In this document: in pieces, positions 45,609 to 55,532 of the stretch
How the letters are laid out: the number at the start of each line of letters is the position of its first letter
Position numbering within the stretch: position 1 is the stretch's first letter
NCBI GenBank assembly: GCA_027946365.1
Contig: JAPEUQ010000001.1
Location: forward strand, 2,356,001 to 2,420,000
Direction of reading: 5' to 3'
Length of the DNA stretch: 64,000 nt
Source: Kalmusia sp. IMI 367209
Taxonomy: Eukaryota; Ascomycota; Dothideomycetes; Pleosporales; Didymosphaeriaceae
The notes under the pieces: model-generated
Told to the model about the DNA's origin: nothing
Databases searched by the model: none
What the model saw: the letters and a program-made list of their open reading frames with translations, nothing else
Program-made: the position numbers and the translations under genes

Positions 45609-45902
45609 ATGGCTAGGAGGCACCTAGAAATGCGGATAGTATATTGAAGCCTATAGATAAGCACGGTACACGTTTCTGATGTGATACTCATCAGCTGACA
45701 CGAAGATGGGCGATGTAAGCGTGCTGGATACATATTAGATGGCTGCACAGGAATGAAATGTTCAAGGGATTCCATCATTTAATATTACGATGATGATTTA
45801 TCTCGAAACTTAAAGTATTAATCGGTCAAAAGATATCTACAAGAATTGAACAGCATCGACTTCAATCATCGACAGAGTCGAACGCTTGCGTGCGTGGCAA
45901 TC

Positions 45903-46624
45903 TCACTCAGAACGAGCCAAGCTAAGCAAGTGTTAGCAGTGTTCTTGTGTTGCCGCGCCGAATGACTGACTTTATCGAAGGGCTTATGTTGATATCTGGC
46001 TCGATGTTGGGGAGCGTGATGCTTGGAAGACCTACGTTCACCACGTTGCCATTCAGAGCCTGGTTTCCGTTTCCGGCCGAATTGCCATTCCCATTGCCAT
46101 TGCCCGCTGAGTTACCACTTCCATTACCGTTTCCTGAGAACAGTGTTAGCTTTCAAGACATGCCACGCTTTCACAGCTCGAATCTACGAAGAGCTTTCGC
46201 TGCAACATGAGTGGGACCACTCAAACGTACCATTGCCATTTCCATTCCCGGTGATTGTATTGCCATCACCAGCGGAAGGCTTAGTGACTGAGCCCACAAC
46301 ACCACTCAGCGACGGTTCCAATTCCTCGACTACGTCTCGCTGTTTCAATCCGCCCAAGTTAATCACGTTATAATTTCCACCCTGGTTTCCATTGCCCACG
46401 CCATTGCCATCGCCGTTACCATTTCCTATCGCGTTACCATTTCCGTTCCCGTTTCCATTGTTCTGGCCGTTTCCAACAATATTGTTGCCATTACCGGCGG
46501 ACGGATTGGTGATAGATCCGATAATGCCGGTGACTTCTTCGAGGCTGGCACGGGGCGTGGGGGCTGCAATGGTGCTTGCGACGAGGCAGCTGAGGGCGAG
46601 AGCGGCGTAGCTTATGGTCTTCAT
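45903..46624 (-). CDS. secreted Asn-Gly-repeat protein
   Basis: Exons 46624-46231, 46133-45971 and 45921-45903 encode 191 residues; introns of 97 and 49 nt have GT...AG ends, the last with a GCTAAC branch site. The N-terminus is a clear signal peptide (MKTISYAALALSCLVASTIA, then APTPR). The mature part contains two related modules. Each has a hydrophobic GSxTxPSAG segment, a run of (Asn-Gly)n, and a short hydrophobic segment (NVINLGGL or NVVNVGLP). There are no cysteines after the signal peptide, so it is not a typical cysteine-rich effector. A GA tract (CT on the gene strand) lies about 45 bp upstream. I recognise no characterised relative; a wall-associated or adhesive role is a guess. Confidence 0.75.
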
Positions 46625-46668
46625 TTTGAACGTTGTGATGAATAAAAGCAAAGGAATGAATATAGGAA

Positions 46669-46687
46669 AGAGAGAGAGAGAGAGAGA
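46669..46687. repeat. (AG)n tract in gene leader
   Basis: GA dinucleotide run; on the strand of the Asn-Gly gene it is a CT tract about 45 bp before the start codon, typical of fungal 5' leaders. Confidence 0.85.
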
Positions 46688-47470
46688 CTTGGGACGACTA
46701 AAAGCTATGCAGGCCTGGGGGCCAGCGCTTTGTTTATGTAGCTTGACCGATCTATCACGGCTATCAAATTTCCCGAGCTCGTGTTGTCACTACGCCATGG
46801 CTAGGTCAGCCTCTCCCGTCATTGCGGGTCTTGGATGCTACATCTGAGAGTTCTGCAGGTGTGTTGTGGAACGCATGTACGGAAACTAGACTAAGCTTTG
46901 TCGATCAGTATTTCAGTGGGTCACGGTATGAAATCGCCATCCAATAGGCAGGTGATGATATCTTGGAGTTTAAAGCTGATAGGTCTTGTAGACTCTGAGC
47001 TGGAGAACATCGCCGAATCCATCTAATGCTAAAGTAGGATCTATGGCGCTACTTGAATGATGCCAAGATCAACGTTAGGATACAGAACCTTCGATTTTGA
47101 TTCCCTATGCTATTTTGTCACTGGGATACACTTGGCAGACGGGTGCACGCAAATGCTCTCTGTGCTCCCTTACCCTAACGCATCGCAGTTGCTAGCTTGC
47201 GCGCCTGCGCCAATTGCTCAACAACGCCGCGATCATGGCAAACTTTCGCCATGCCGTGGCGCTATTTCCCAGCTGCGAAGCTATACAGTTCTCCTGTCGA
47301 TCCGAACACCAATCTGGAAATGCTGATGCGAATGCATCGTGGTCGATTGCTGTTTCGGTGAGGCCTAAGCTCGTTTTTCGATAGTGCCATGCTTATCTAG
47401 ATTAGTCCCGCCCCTAAAATGCAGCTCGCCCGCAAAGGCAAAGGCATAAGCTAGCTGCAGCCACGACCTG

Positions 47471-47500
47471 ACATCACATCACATCACATCACATCACATC
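47471..47500. repeat. (ACATC)6 pentanucleotide repeat
   Basis: Six perfect copies of ACATC, followed by a degenerate GCAAG. It lies 53 bp before the small open frame at 47553. Confidence 0.95.
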
Positions 47501-47552
47501 GCAAGTAAAATCACAACGACATGCCTTTAAGTTATTTCCAGACCGTTGCATC

Positions 47553-47798
47553 ATGCCTTTGAATCCTCGCGGGACAGAGACCTATCTGAAATCCATATTT
47601 GTGGGTGTGTCACAAGTATCCAATGCCAATACCAAGACCCACGCGCCGCAAATTCGGCAGGTATCTAGGATGCGTTCGAGGCCATTGGTCAACAATCCAG
47701 TAGATGATGAAGCAGTCGAGATCGCCAGGCTACAAATGACGATATTCGAATCTGGTTACGCTAAATCTATTCAGATAGCTACCGTGAAAGTATCATAG
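47553..47798 (+). CDS. doubtful small open frame (81 aa)
   Basis: An ATG-started frame of 81 codons with mixed composition (SRMRSRPLVNNPVDDEAVEI). No motif, no clear splice partner. It may be the first exon of a decayed gene continuing toward 48505, or chance. I see no function. Confidence 0.25.
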   Translation: MPLNPRGTETYLKSIFVGVSQVSNANTKTHAPQIRQVSRMRSRPLVNNPVDDEAVEIARLQMTIFESGYAKSIQIATVKVS

Positions 47799-48093
47799 GG
47801 GGGCCCCCGAAGGCCCTCAATAAGAACTCGTACATTTCCTCATCAAATATACCACCACAGATGCAAGATCTCACTCTCTACCTTGCCCAATTATAGTGAA
47901 TGCGTGTGCTCATCACCATGGTATCACAAGCAATGCTGGATATTCTTCGCAATATCCGTTGAGCCCGTAAGGTAAGCAACGCTCAAGTCTAGATATACGC
48001 AATGCTGACACAGGTACAGTACAAAATCAGCTTGATGTAGGATTTCGCGTCCATGATTTAGTAGACAAAAACATTCTTTACATTCCAAAAGGT

Positions 48094-48505
48094 GCGAGCA
48101 TGGAAGCCTCGGCTGTGGCGCTCTCTGCCGAGGTGGACAAATTAAACAAGAAGCTTGCCGCCAGGACACAGCAGACCAACAGGAATCATGAGATTTGAAT
48201 CAAGAAGACGAAGAGGCAACAAAATCTGCGATGAAGAAGACTAAGCACGAGCATACTGTAGGTCGCCACAAACATCGGTTCAATACAGCATGAATACGGC
48301 GACCAGCCGCGATCGTAGACTTCTACCCAGAGTCGATGCGAAAACGTTGCTTTATCGAGCTTCCCCAGGAGGATACTGTAGAATTGAAGCATGAGTCCAA
48401 TGAGAAAGAAGGAAGCGAAGCGATCCTATACATGTATGCTTGGAAGAATCGAAAGCCTCTTTTAACGACGGGCAAATTGCGCATACACCGATGAAGAGCC
48501 AGCAG
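48094..48505 (+). pseudogene. possible gene remnant with coiled-coil-like pieces
   Basis: Two stretches read like protein but are separated by stops and frame changes. One is a helical piece at about 48094-48187 (VDKLNKKLAARTQQ). The other is at about 48310-48505 (VDFYPESMRKRCFIELPQE and YMYAWKNRKPLLTTGKLRIH). No splice pattern that joins them cleanly was found. They may be parts of a dead gene. No family recognised. Confidence 0.3.
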
Positions 48506-49454
48506 GATGTATGAGGCCGCCGTCAAGGGGCATTCTCGAGACTTATCAAGCGGTGTCAGCCTGCCTCAGAGATTCACAAGAGTCTGAAAGCTATTCCCCC
48601 AGGTGCAGTGCTGCAACCGAGGCGCAGAGCAAAGTAGAAGATATGGATGACGTAGGGAAATAGGGAAAGATAACGAATAATAAGCTCGTTAGACTGATAG
48701 AGGCCGTAACAAGCAGTGTCGCTTCGTATCGCGCTAATATTGGACATTGTTGCTAGGGCATTACCCAGCGGAGGCTTGACGATGCGAGACTTGTTTGACA
48801 ACAAGGCTGGCAAGTATCCTCCATATGCTGATGCGAGTTGACGCAAGTTGACGCGGGCGCGTCCTTCAAAAGATTATGGCGTGTTGTGGTCCGGCTACAC
48901 ACCACTTCGCCAACATGACTCCTTCCCCGCCACCTTGCAGGGATGGTGCAGATTTGAAACGATTGCCGCATACGGGAATGACGAATGAGTATTCTATAAG
49001 AGCATCTATGCTATCGGTTGTCCTGGCAAGTGCCCCCTGCCGTCGGTCCTGCAGCTTGTAGAAGTCACACAGAGATATAGGAGCCTACCATGCCATGACC
49101 CAAGGTCCCAAGTGAAAAGTCCCAAGACTTCCCACAGCCTGGACTCTAATTACCACCAAACAAGTCCCCTTGTCACCCCCTGTTCTGCAGTCCCTACCAT
49201 TGTGTAATGTTGCGGCGACTGGATGTTTGGCTGACAGCGCTGCCAACGTAGCGTAGTAAAACAACGACCTGTAGTGCACGGTCTACACGACGCGCTTTCT
49301 ACCCTGAGATTGGTCAGTATGTGCACCGTGACCTGTTCGGCTGCTTGAAGCCGCTACGGGCCGTAGTTTCGCTACAGTACGTCGGGAGCGCTGTTTGCCT
49401 GAACGCGCCTGGGCATTCAACGCGTCTAGAGAGTAAACAACAACGGCCACACAA

Positions 49455-49463
49455 TATAAATAG
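49455..49463 (+). promoter_or_regulatory. TATA box candidate
   Basis: TATAAATAG lies about 120 bp before the ATG at 49575 and just before the 56-bp tandem duplication. Confidence 0.45.
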
Positions 49464-49464
49464 A

Positions 49465-49576
49465 GCCTGGCAACCAGTTCTGAGCTGAAGAAGACAATCT
49501 TCGCTTCGCTACACCGATAAGCCTGGCAATTAGTTCTGAGTTGAAAAAGGCAACCTTCGCTTTGCTGCACCGATAT
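49465..49576. repeat. 56-bp imperfect tandem duplication
   Basis: Unit 1 (49465-49520) and unit 2 (49521-49576) both begin GCCTGGCAA and share TAGTTCTGAG-type and CTTCGCTT blocks. Most differences are C/T or G/A transitions. The ATG of the next gene begins at the last two bases of unit 2; the matching place in unit 1 reads AAG. Confidence 0.85.
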
Positions 49577-49986
49577 GCCACCTACAAAGCAGCCGTCGAA
49601 CAAGATGGAAGTCGCTGTGCCTGTCAAAGACGGGGGTAATTCATCCTCGGATCGAAACCGGCTTACCATGGATGAGGATCCAGATTATGATGGAGACACG
49701 TCTACTGGTAAATACCACGTTTCACCGTACACTAGATATAGGTGTCTGCTAACGCAAGGCAGAGGAAGCCAAAAGGACTTGGGCCCGCCCAAGACGCCAA
49801 ACGGCAGCTCGCCAGTCTGCCAAACGAACCGAGTCGGTGCATACTGATGAAGGCAATGATAAGAAAGATAATGATGATGGCGGCCAGAACGCGCCAAAGA
49901 AGAGGCTGGTGAAGATGGAGGGGGTTAAAGCAAAGGATGGTAGCACATCGATCAATATTGCGAAGATCAGGGTGTATCACCCTTAG
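49575..49986 (+). CDS. small charged hypothetical protein, two exons
   Basis: Exons 49575-49707 and 49763-49986 encode 118 residues. The 55-nt intron has GTAAAT, a GCTAAC branch site and GGCAG, which supports it being a real gene. The protein has an acidic middle (DEDPDYDGD), basic patches (RPRRQTAARQSAKR; PKKRLVKMEG) and an acidic NDKKDNDDG stretch; no hydrophobic core, signal peptide or known domain. It may be nuclear. Its start codon lies at the edge of a 56-bp tandem duplication, and the surrounding region is gene-poor, so it could be a young or lineage-specific gene. No function can be assigned. Confidence 0.5.
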
Positions 49987-51250
49987 CTCTGCGCAAAGTA
50001 TGAGATGCTGGTTGTAAGTATGATAAGTCTATCGCCTAATGATACTATGGGAGATGGTCAAAACTATCCTTCTGTTGACATTGACCGCTAACTCTTAAGA
50101 CATCCAGTGGACATCAAGAGGGAAGGTCAAGTTAGTGCACGGCCTTGAGGTGGTTTAAATTCCCCCAGTTTCATCCCGAAATTCTTTCATTGCCCGACAC
50201 GCTGGACGTGAGAGGTTGGACGCACTGCTTTCTCTTTGCTATCGATTTGACAAATTGAACATCATTTTCGGTTTTGCTTTGGCTATGGTAGCCTATTTTT
50301 GTTGGATATCAATACCAAATATTGGGACCAGCCTCACGCTCCCAACACCAAAACATAGAAGTCTTCAAATGAGCATTTCAAATTTTACACCCAAAAAAAG
50401 CTCTTACTAGAGACAGACCCCGTACCACTAGATCCACACCGATGTTTCCAAGTACCGCCCCCTCCACGACTTGCCAACCTGCGTCAGCAGTATCATGGCA
50501 ACCATTGCAGTCACCGTTTCAAGTACAGCTAACGATGCTATTGACTGTACCGAAGAACTCGAACACCCAGTCCACTTCCACGAGGACAACATCCACGCGT
50601 CTGCACTCAACTCATGCGATGAGTCTCTCGAGCGACACTGACTATTAACTCGTGGACCTAAGGCTACCGTAGCCGACGCTCCTAGCATAGCTAACGCTGC
50701 CACTGACGGTCCAAAGTATCGTCCCGACTCACACGATGAGTACCTCGAAATACACCGACTTCGCTCACACGAGGGGAATCCAGAAATACAAAAACTACAT
50801 TCGCATGATGACTAAGAGTACGTTGAGAAGCATCAACTGCATTCACACAAGGAGTCTAGCGACTTGTGCGGAGTCGGAGCATGCTGTGAGGTAGCTGGTT
50901 AGAATTTTTGGGAAGACTGTGAGTTGAGGGTAAGATCTATGGATCTGGATGATCAGAACGGGGTAGAGGGCTCACATAGGGAAATTGTCGAAGTGTGTAC
51001 ATCAGCACGTTCGGGATTTGGGATATGATACGTAATGACAGCAACAGGTAGATGGGAGCACAGTGATCGGGTGATATCATGTTGGGGCCCCGATGAGCAA
51101 TATTACCGTACTACAGCCATTACGATTACCGAATGAAAAGAGATCACACATCCTAGACACAGCAAGTCTAGAACCTTCGTCGAGGTGTGATGTGTCTTGG
51201 GCAAGCCGGTCCACAATGTGTCATTCGTCGTTTCTTCCAGACCGCCCGAT
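49987..51250. other. intergenic with decayed repeat-coding sequence
   Basis: Apart from the remnant at 50490-50910, no gene seen. Confidence 0.45.
50490..50910 (+). pseudogene. histidine-rich repeat remnant
   Basis: Plus-strand frames from 50490 read as His/Glu-rich peptides broken by stops. They include HPVHFHEDNIHASALNS, then SHDEYLEIHRLRSHEG, then EYVEKHQLHSHKE. DNA around AGCTAAC at 50527 recurs at 50689, 162 bp apart, with mostly single-base changes. This looks like a decayed gene built from repeats of about 54 codons. No family recognised. Confidence 0.4.
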
Positions 51251-52159
51251 TCAAATCTCCGCAGCACCGATCAGCTCCCTGAGAATCTCCTCCTGGTGGT
51301 TGAATCCGTAGCTCACGTGTCCTTCCCCATCCTTCATGTGCAGTTTCGCTCCGGGCATGAGATCCTTGGCTTTGAGCGTCGTCTGGGGCGCACAATTGAT
51401 GTCATCAGCGCCATGCCACAGCGTCAAAGGCACACCGCCTTCGCCAACCTTCAGATCCGCAAGCTCGAAACCCCACGGGCTTCCGTTGAGCTTGGACTCC
51501 ATGCCCGTGCCTCGACCGCCTTGCCTATACCCCTCTCTTGTTCCCTCAACGAAGCCATCCCAATTCCTCTCGTCCTTCATGGCGCGCTTGTCAATGTCGG
51601 GTCGGCCGTCTATCGCTTTCGCCAAGGCCTTTTCGTACACCTTCGGGTCTGGATCGCGCGCTGCCTTGCCGACCAGTACATCCGCCACCGAGCCGATAAG
51701 ACCGCTCGCCCACGGCCCGGCAAGAAGCAGCAAGCGTACGCCTAGCATAGCGCCAGCAGTACCCAGTGAAACGGGGTATAGGCCAGAGACGACCGCCGCA
51801 CCGGCCAAACGTTCCGTCGGCAAGCTCTTCACACAGGCTAGTGTATACGGACTGCCGCCGCTCCAGCCCATGACGTAGAATGTCTGTATCTTCAGGTGGG
51901 TGGCGAGGGCGAGGACATCCTTGGGCCAGTCGAGGAAGGTACGGCCGGGCTGGAAGCTCGAATTGCCCAAACCAGGGCGGTCAGGCGCAATGAGGCGCAC
52001 GCCGAGCTTCGCGGCCGCCGTGTGGAATATCTTCCCTTCTTTGCGAGACGAAGCGAAGGAGTGGAAATAGAAGACGCTCGCATGTGGGACGGGCGAGCCG
52101 TATATCGCGAATGACAAGATGCGCCCGTCGGGAAGCGTCAGAGAATCGGACTCGCGCAT
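51251..52159 (-). CDS. alpha/beta-hydrolase
   Basis: A single exon of 302 residues from the ATG at 52159. The fold is indicated by a first strand FAIYGSPVPHASVFYFHSF, the APDRPGLGNS block and the nucleophile elbow GWSGGSP (Ser100). Likely acid and His are in WHGADDINCA and DGEGHVSYG near the end. Length and motif order fit the single-domain hydrolase family (epoxide-hydrolase/esterase-like), but no substrate can be inferred. The usual oxyanion HG is replaced by HS at residues 33-34. No signal peptide. It sits alone between the gene-poor region and the coiled-coil gene pair. Confidence 0.85.
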   Translation of the reverse strand: MRESDSLTLPDGRILSFAIYGSPVPHASVFYFHSFASSRKEGKIFHTAAAKLGVRLIAPDRPGLGNSSFQPGRTFLDWPKDVLALATHLKIQTFYVMGWSGGSPYTLACVKSLPTERLAGAAVVSGLYPVSLGTAGAMLGVRLLLLAGPWASGLIGSVADVLVGKAARDPDPKVYEKALAKAIDGRPDIDKRAMKDERNWDGFVEGTREGYRQGGRGTGMESKLNGSPWGFELADLKVGEGGVPLTLWHGADDINCAPQTTLKAKDLMPGAKLHMKDGEGHVSYGFNHQEEILRELIGAAEI

Positions 52160-52830
52160 CTCGGGCGGGTGGGGGCGCGTTGAAGCGCTGCAGCAGAAGA
52201 AGAGGAAGATGCAGGGCGGTCAGCGGCCATTTTGATGTGCATGGAGGAAAAGAGGGGTTGCGACATTGAGTTGCGGTGCGTTTGTTGACACAGCCCGTGG
52301 GAAGGAGCGATGGGCAGCGCTAAGGCGCGGCTAGCTGTACAGGGCTAGCGCCATGGCGAGTCCACGCGCCAATTTCGACCTCTTCAGGCCTGCTGTACAA
52401 CTGTCCTCGCTCTCCCACCAGCTGGTGAGACTGCGCCATTTCAATCCCTGAGTGAGGGGGGCAAAGAGAGTCGATCACTGCTGCCTGCTGTGTCATCTGC
52501 CTCCCTGGCCCTGCATACCGGTAGCATCCTTGGCCCGACTTCCTCAAGTCTGTCTGGCCGGTCGAATTTATAGTACATGTGTATTCGACATGAACAGAAA
52601 CCAGATGTTTGCAAAGACAGGAATCTTTTAATCCTTCTTGATTGCTATGGAGGCGGCTGTCCAATGATGGATGAACCGAGTATACCAATGATGGATGAAC
52701 CGAGTATACCAAGAGCCAGGAACGCCGCTCGTTTGTCCGCCTACAACGGACTCGCTGTACCGGCTCCTCCCATTTGACCATCATGTCTCACTTTCCAAAC
52801 GCCCAAATCGGCCGAGACCATACAATGCCC
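52160..52830. other. intergenic region
   Basis: Holds the promoter of the hydrolase gene and a 24-bp direct duplication. No gene seen. Confidence 0.4.
52661..52708. repeat. 24-bp perfect tandem duplication
   Basis: Two identical 24-bp copies (52661-52684 and 52685-52708), each starting CCAATGATGG and ending GAGTATA. Confidence 0.95.
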
Positions 52831-53302
52831 CTAAACTTCCGAGTTGTTGATGTCCTCATTCTCATTCGGGCTGTCCTCCATCTCGGCCGCAAGGGTAAGC
52901 TCATAGTTCTCTTGCCGCAAGAGGTCGACCTCGACCTTGTACGTCTCAATCTGCGCCTTGTAGTTCTCGATCTCGTCATGCTTGATCAACGCGTACTGAA
53001 ACATCTGGGTCTCCAGCCTGATGATGGTCGTGATGAGCGCCTGTCGGATGTCGGCGGATTTGGCTGACATGAGCATAACGTCCACGGACATGCGGCCTTG
53101 CTTGACAATGAACTGGTTCTCCCACGGGCTCAACTTCGTCGATGCTTCCTTCTACACCTGCTCTTCAGTTGTAGTCATATCGTGACTGGTGAGAGCTTAC
53201 CTTCAGCTGCAGCAAGAGCTCCTTAGGGTCATCGCTGGCCGCCTTGTCGGCTGGAGCAGTTCGTTTTCCCTTTGCCTGAGCATCGGTAGAATCGGGCGCC
53301 AT
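52831..53302 (-). CDS. small coiled-coil protein, two exons
   Basis: Exons 53302-53201 and 53151-52831 (49-nt intron) encode 140 residues. I start at the ATG at 53302, which has strong context (AAGATGGCG). The upstream frame from about 53475 also reads like protein (ATNDESDTVCATLARLN) and joins through a GTGAGT...GTAG intron, but it has no usable ATG except its last codon, so it is probably leader. The N-tail is Ala/Lys/Asp-rich. The second half (about residues 75-125) is a coiled coil with a heptad pattern, e.g. DEIENYKAQIETYKVEVDLL. The end is acidic. No family recognised. Confidence 0.55.
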
Positions 53303-53674
53303 CTTAGTAGCATCCTACGTTCCATGTAAGTATAATGCGCTCTCCTAAATTGAGCAGAACTCACCATGTTTAGCCGTGCGAGAGTGGCGCAGACCGTGTC
53401 GGATTCGTCGTTAGTAGCCGTGGTAGGTGAGATAAAGGAGCTTGAAGCGCTTGGAAGTGGGATGTTGCCCGCTTCAAACACCAAGATAAACAAACAGTCA
53501 CGTCACTGCATTTCTCGGCTCTTCACCGTATATCCAGGTGAGAGTGTTTTCTATCACACGTACTAGCCACGTTCCAATGATTTCCGAAATTGCAGTAGCC
53601 TCATCACTTCTTGTCCTTGTACTAAATCATGACTGTACAAGAGATCAAGCATGCCGCGTTCCGACCATGACAGC
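53303..53674. other. spacer / 5' leader of coiled-coil gene
   Basis: Possible non-coding first exon ending at 53365, with an intron to 53315. No other gene seen. Confidence 0.35.
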
Positions 53675-54371
53675 TCATAATTCTACCCTACCCATCTCCA
53701 GATTGACCCGGCTCTGCAGCAGCTTCTCCATCTTGTCGCAACACCTTCTCTTCTTCTCCAGCATCTCCTGCCTCAACGCTTCAGTGTGCGGGCTGAGTGC
53801 GCCCATCGCCTCAAGGATGGTGAGCGCCGTTCCGATTGTGTCGAGGTGGGAAGCCGCCATCTCCTCGGCTATAAAGAGAAGGGCATGATAGTCGGCCGAC
53901 ATGCCATGGTTGCCGCGGCGGGTAGGCCCACCAAAGATCTTTCGCTTTCTCTCAACGTCATACTGTACAATGTCAGCCTTAGTTGTATGCGGACGGGACT
54001 CTAAATTTTGCTACCTTGTCCATTTGGCGCCGGATCTCTGAGGACGTCATGTGCATCGCGTGGTCTTCGTTGATACTCTGGAGCCACTCTCCGACGCCGC
54101 TCCCACACGGTACTTGATCGGACTGGTCGCTCTCCGTGTATCTGGTAGTGTTTGCTGGTTGGTTATCGACGTTATCATCGCCAACGACAGCGTCGGTGAT
54201 GTCGTCAGGCGAGCTGGCGGTGCTCTCATAATGAGTCCTTAGGTCGGCCGTGCTGCTAGCATGGCGAGGCTCAGGGTGCGCCTTTTCCGCAGCTGGCAAT
54301 TTGAGGTCGGCGACGGACTTGCGCATGAAACTGTTGCGGAAGGCTCGCTTGAGGAGATCTTTGCGCGCCAT
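53675..54371 (-). CDS. small alpha-helical hypothetical protein, two exons
   Basis: Exons 54371-54015 and 53962-53675 (52-nt intron ending TACAG) encode 214 residues. The N-terminus is basic (MARKDLLKRAFRNSFMRK). The centre is polar and acidic, and a short block MTSSEIRRQMDKYDVERKRK spans the splice. The C-terminal 75 residues form helices (HALLFIAEEMAASHLDTIG; EMLEKKRRCCDKMEKLLQSR) with coiled-coil character. No signal peptide or known domain. It lies head-to-tail with the coiled-coil gene at 52831, and the two may be related lineage-specific genes or encode partners; that is speculation. Confidence 0.6.
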
Positions 54372-55532
54372 TTTCGGTGGAGCTGCGATTCAGGTACCGG
54401 GTTAAGAGGCGGTTGAGGAGCGGGTGAGTGGCTCTGGAAGCGCGTGAAAGATTTGGTCATTGCTTGATCCACTGACTTTGTCTCACCGACAAACGCTGTC
54501 TCAGCACTAGTCATCCGAGTCACGGAAGCACTTGGCGCGCGGTCGTTGCAATGACTGGCAAGTACTGCTACTGCATCTAGACGCGGTGTACTGACTTCAT
54601 CGTAGACTGCCGATTGCCGCGTTGTCAGGCCCTTTGGGGCAAATCACTAGCCGTGATATTTTTCTGACCTTGAGCAGTAACCACCACCTTATGTGTGCCT
54701 GGGTAGCCTTCTGCATGCTTGAATTCATTACCCGGTTGTCTCGACGCAAAGTCTATAGTTGCATCGTTACTTAGCCGATGACCAAACGTGACATCTTGCG
54801 GCTCGGCGTTCTTCTTAGGTTGAATTCTGTGATAGACAAGGGACTCAGCCGAGTAAACACGCAAAACAGTGTTATTAATGCACGTTACAGAGCAGGAGGA
54901 CGCGCCCTATGAGTACAATACTTGAGTGAGGAAGCTTTTATGTAGATACCACGGCTACACTAAGTATGTAGTCGTACTTCCAATCCGCAACTATACATAG
55001 TGAAGCTATGAAGAAACCATTACCACAGCATTTGACCAAGCTCCATGCATTGGAAGTACATGGATAGATATGTGACGGTGTAGCATTTGCTTGAGTCGCT
55101 GCGCTTAGGATGTATTTACGAGAGGTAAAGTGCCTATGATAGCATAGGGAATGTTTTTCTAAGACTTTCAATGTTGCATAGTATCATGGAGTTGAGTAGA
55201 CCAATGATATCTGGTCAACTATGATACAATGCCAAAGCAAGGTAATGTCAAGTAATCTCCGCTATTTCTGCCCTAGAAGCGCCATGCGGAAGCATTGTGC
55301 TATTTCGCTTCTGCTCCAGAAAGTGAAACTAATCTATTATCACAAACCGAAAGCCATGTCGTCCCAAGCCAGATATCAAAGCCTTCGCTACGCAGGTATA
55401 CTTCATCAGACCAATAGAAACCATACCAAGAGTGATCCCAATGTGAATGAAACCAAAGTGGACAGGAAACCAAGTCGTGTCTTCAGCCTCCTGTATATTC
55501 AGATGTCGTAGGGCGTTCCGGCTGTTTCTCAC
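54372..55532. other. intergenic, 1.2 kb
   Basis: Partly A/T-rich (54900-55250). A short frame just upstream of 54371 overlaps the gene start in another frame. No gene supported. Confidence 0.45.

Larger units (their letters stand above)
46625..49574. other. 3 kb gene-poor region with coding fragments
   Basis: No intact gene accepted. It contains a GA tract, a pentanucleotide repeat, an 81-codon frame at 47553 and two broken coding-like pieces near 48094-48187 and 48310-48505. These look like remnants and are described separately. Confidence 0.5.

Noticed and set aside
45903..46624. Asn-Gly protein as the RiPP precursor for the UstYa-like enzyme
   Set aside because: It is 41 kb away, lacks regularly spaced KR/Kex2 sites and lacks a short identical core peptide.
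54239..54523. 94-codon minus frame upstream of the 54371 start
   Set aside because: It overlaps the gene start in another frame and shows no conserved features; at most a leader frame.
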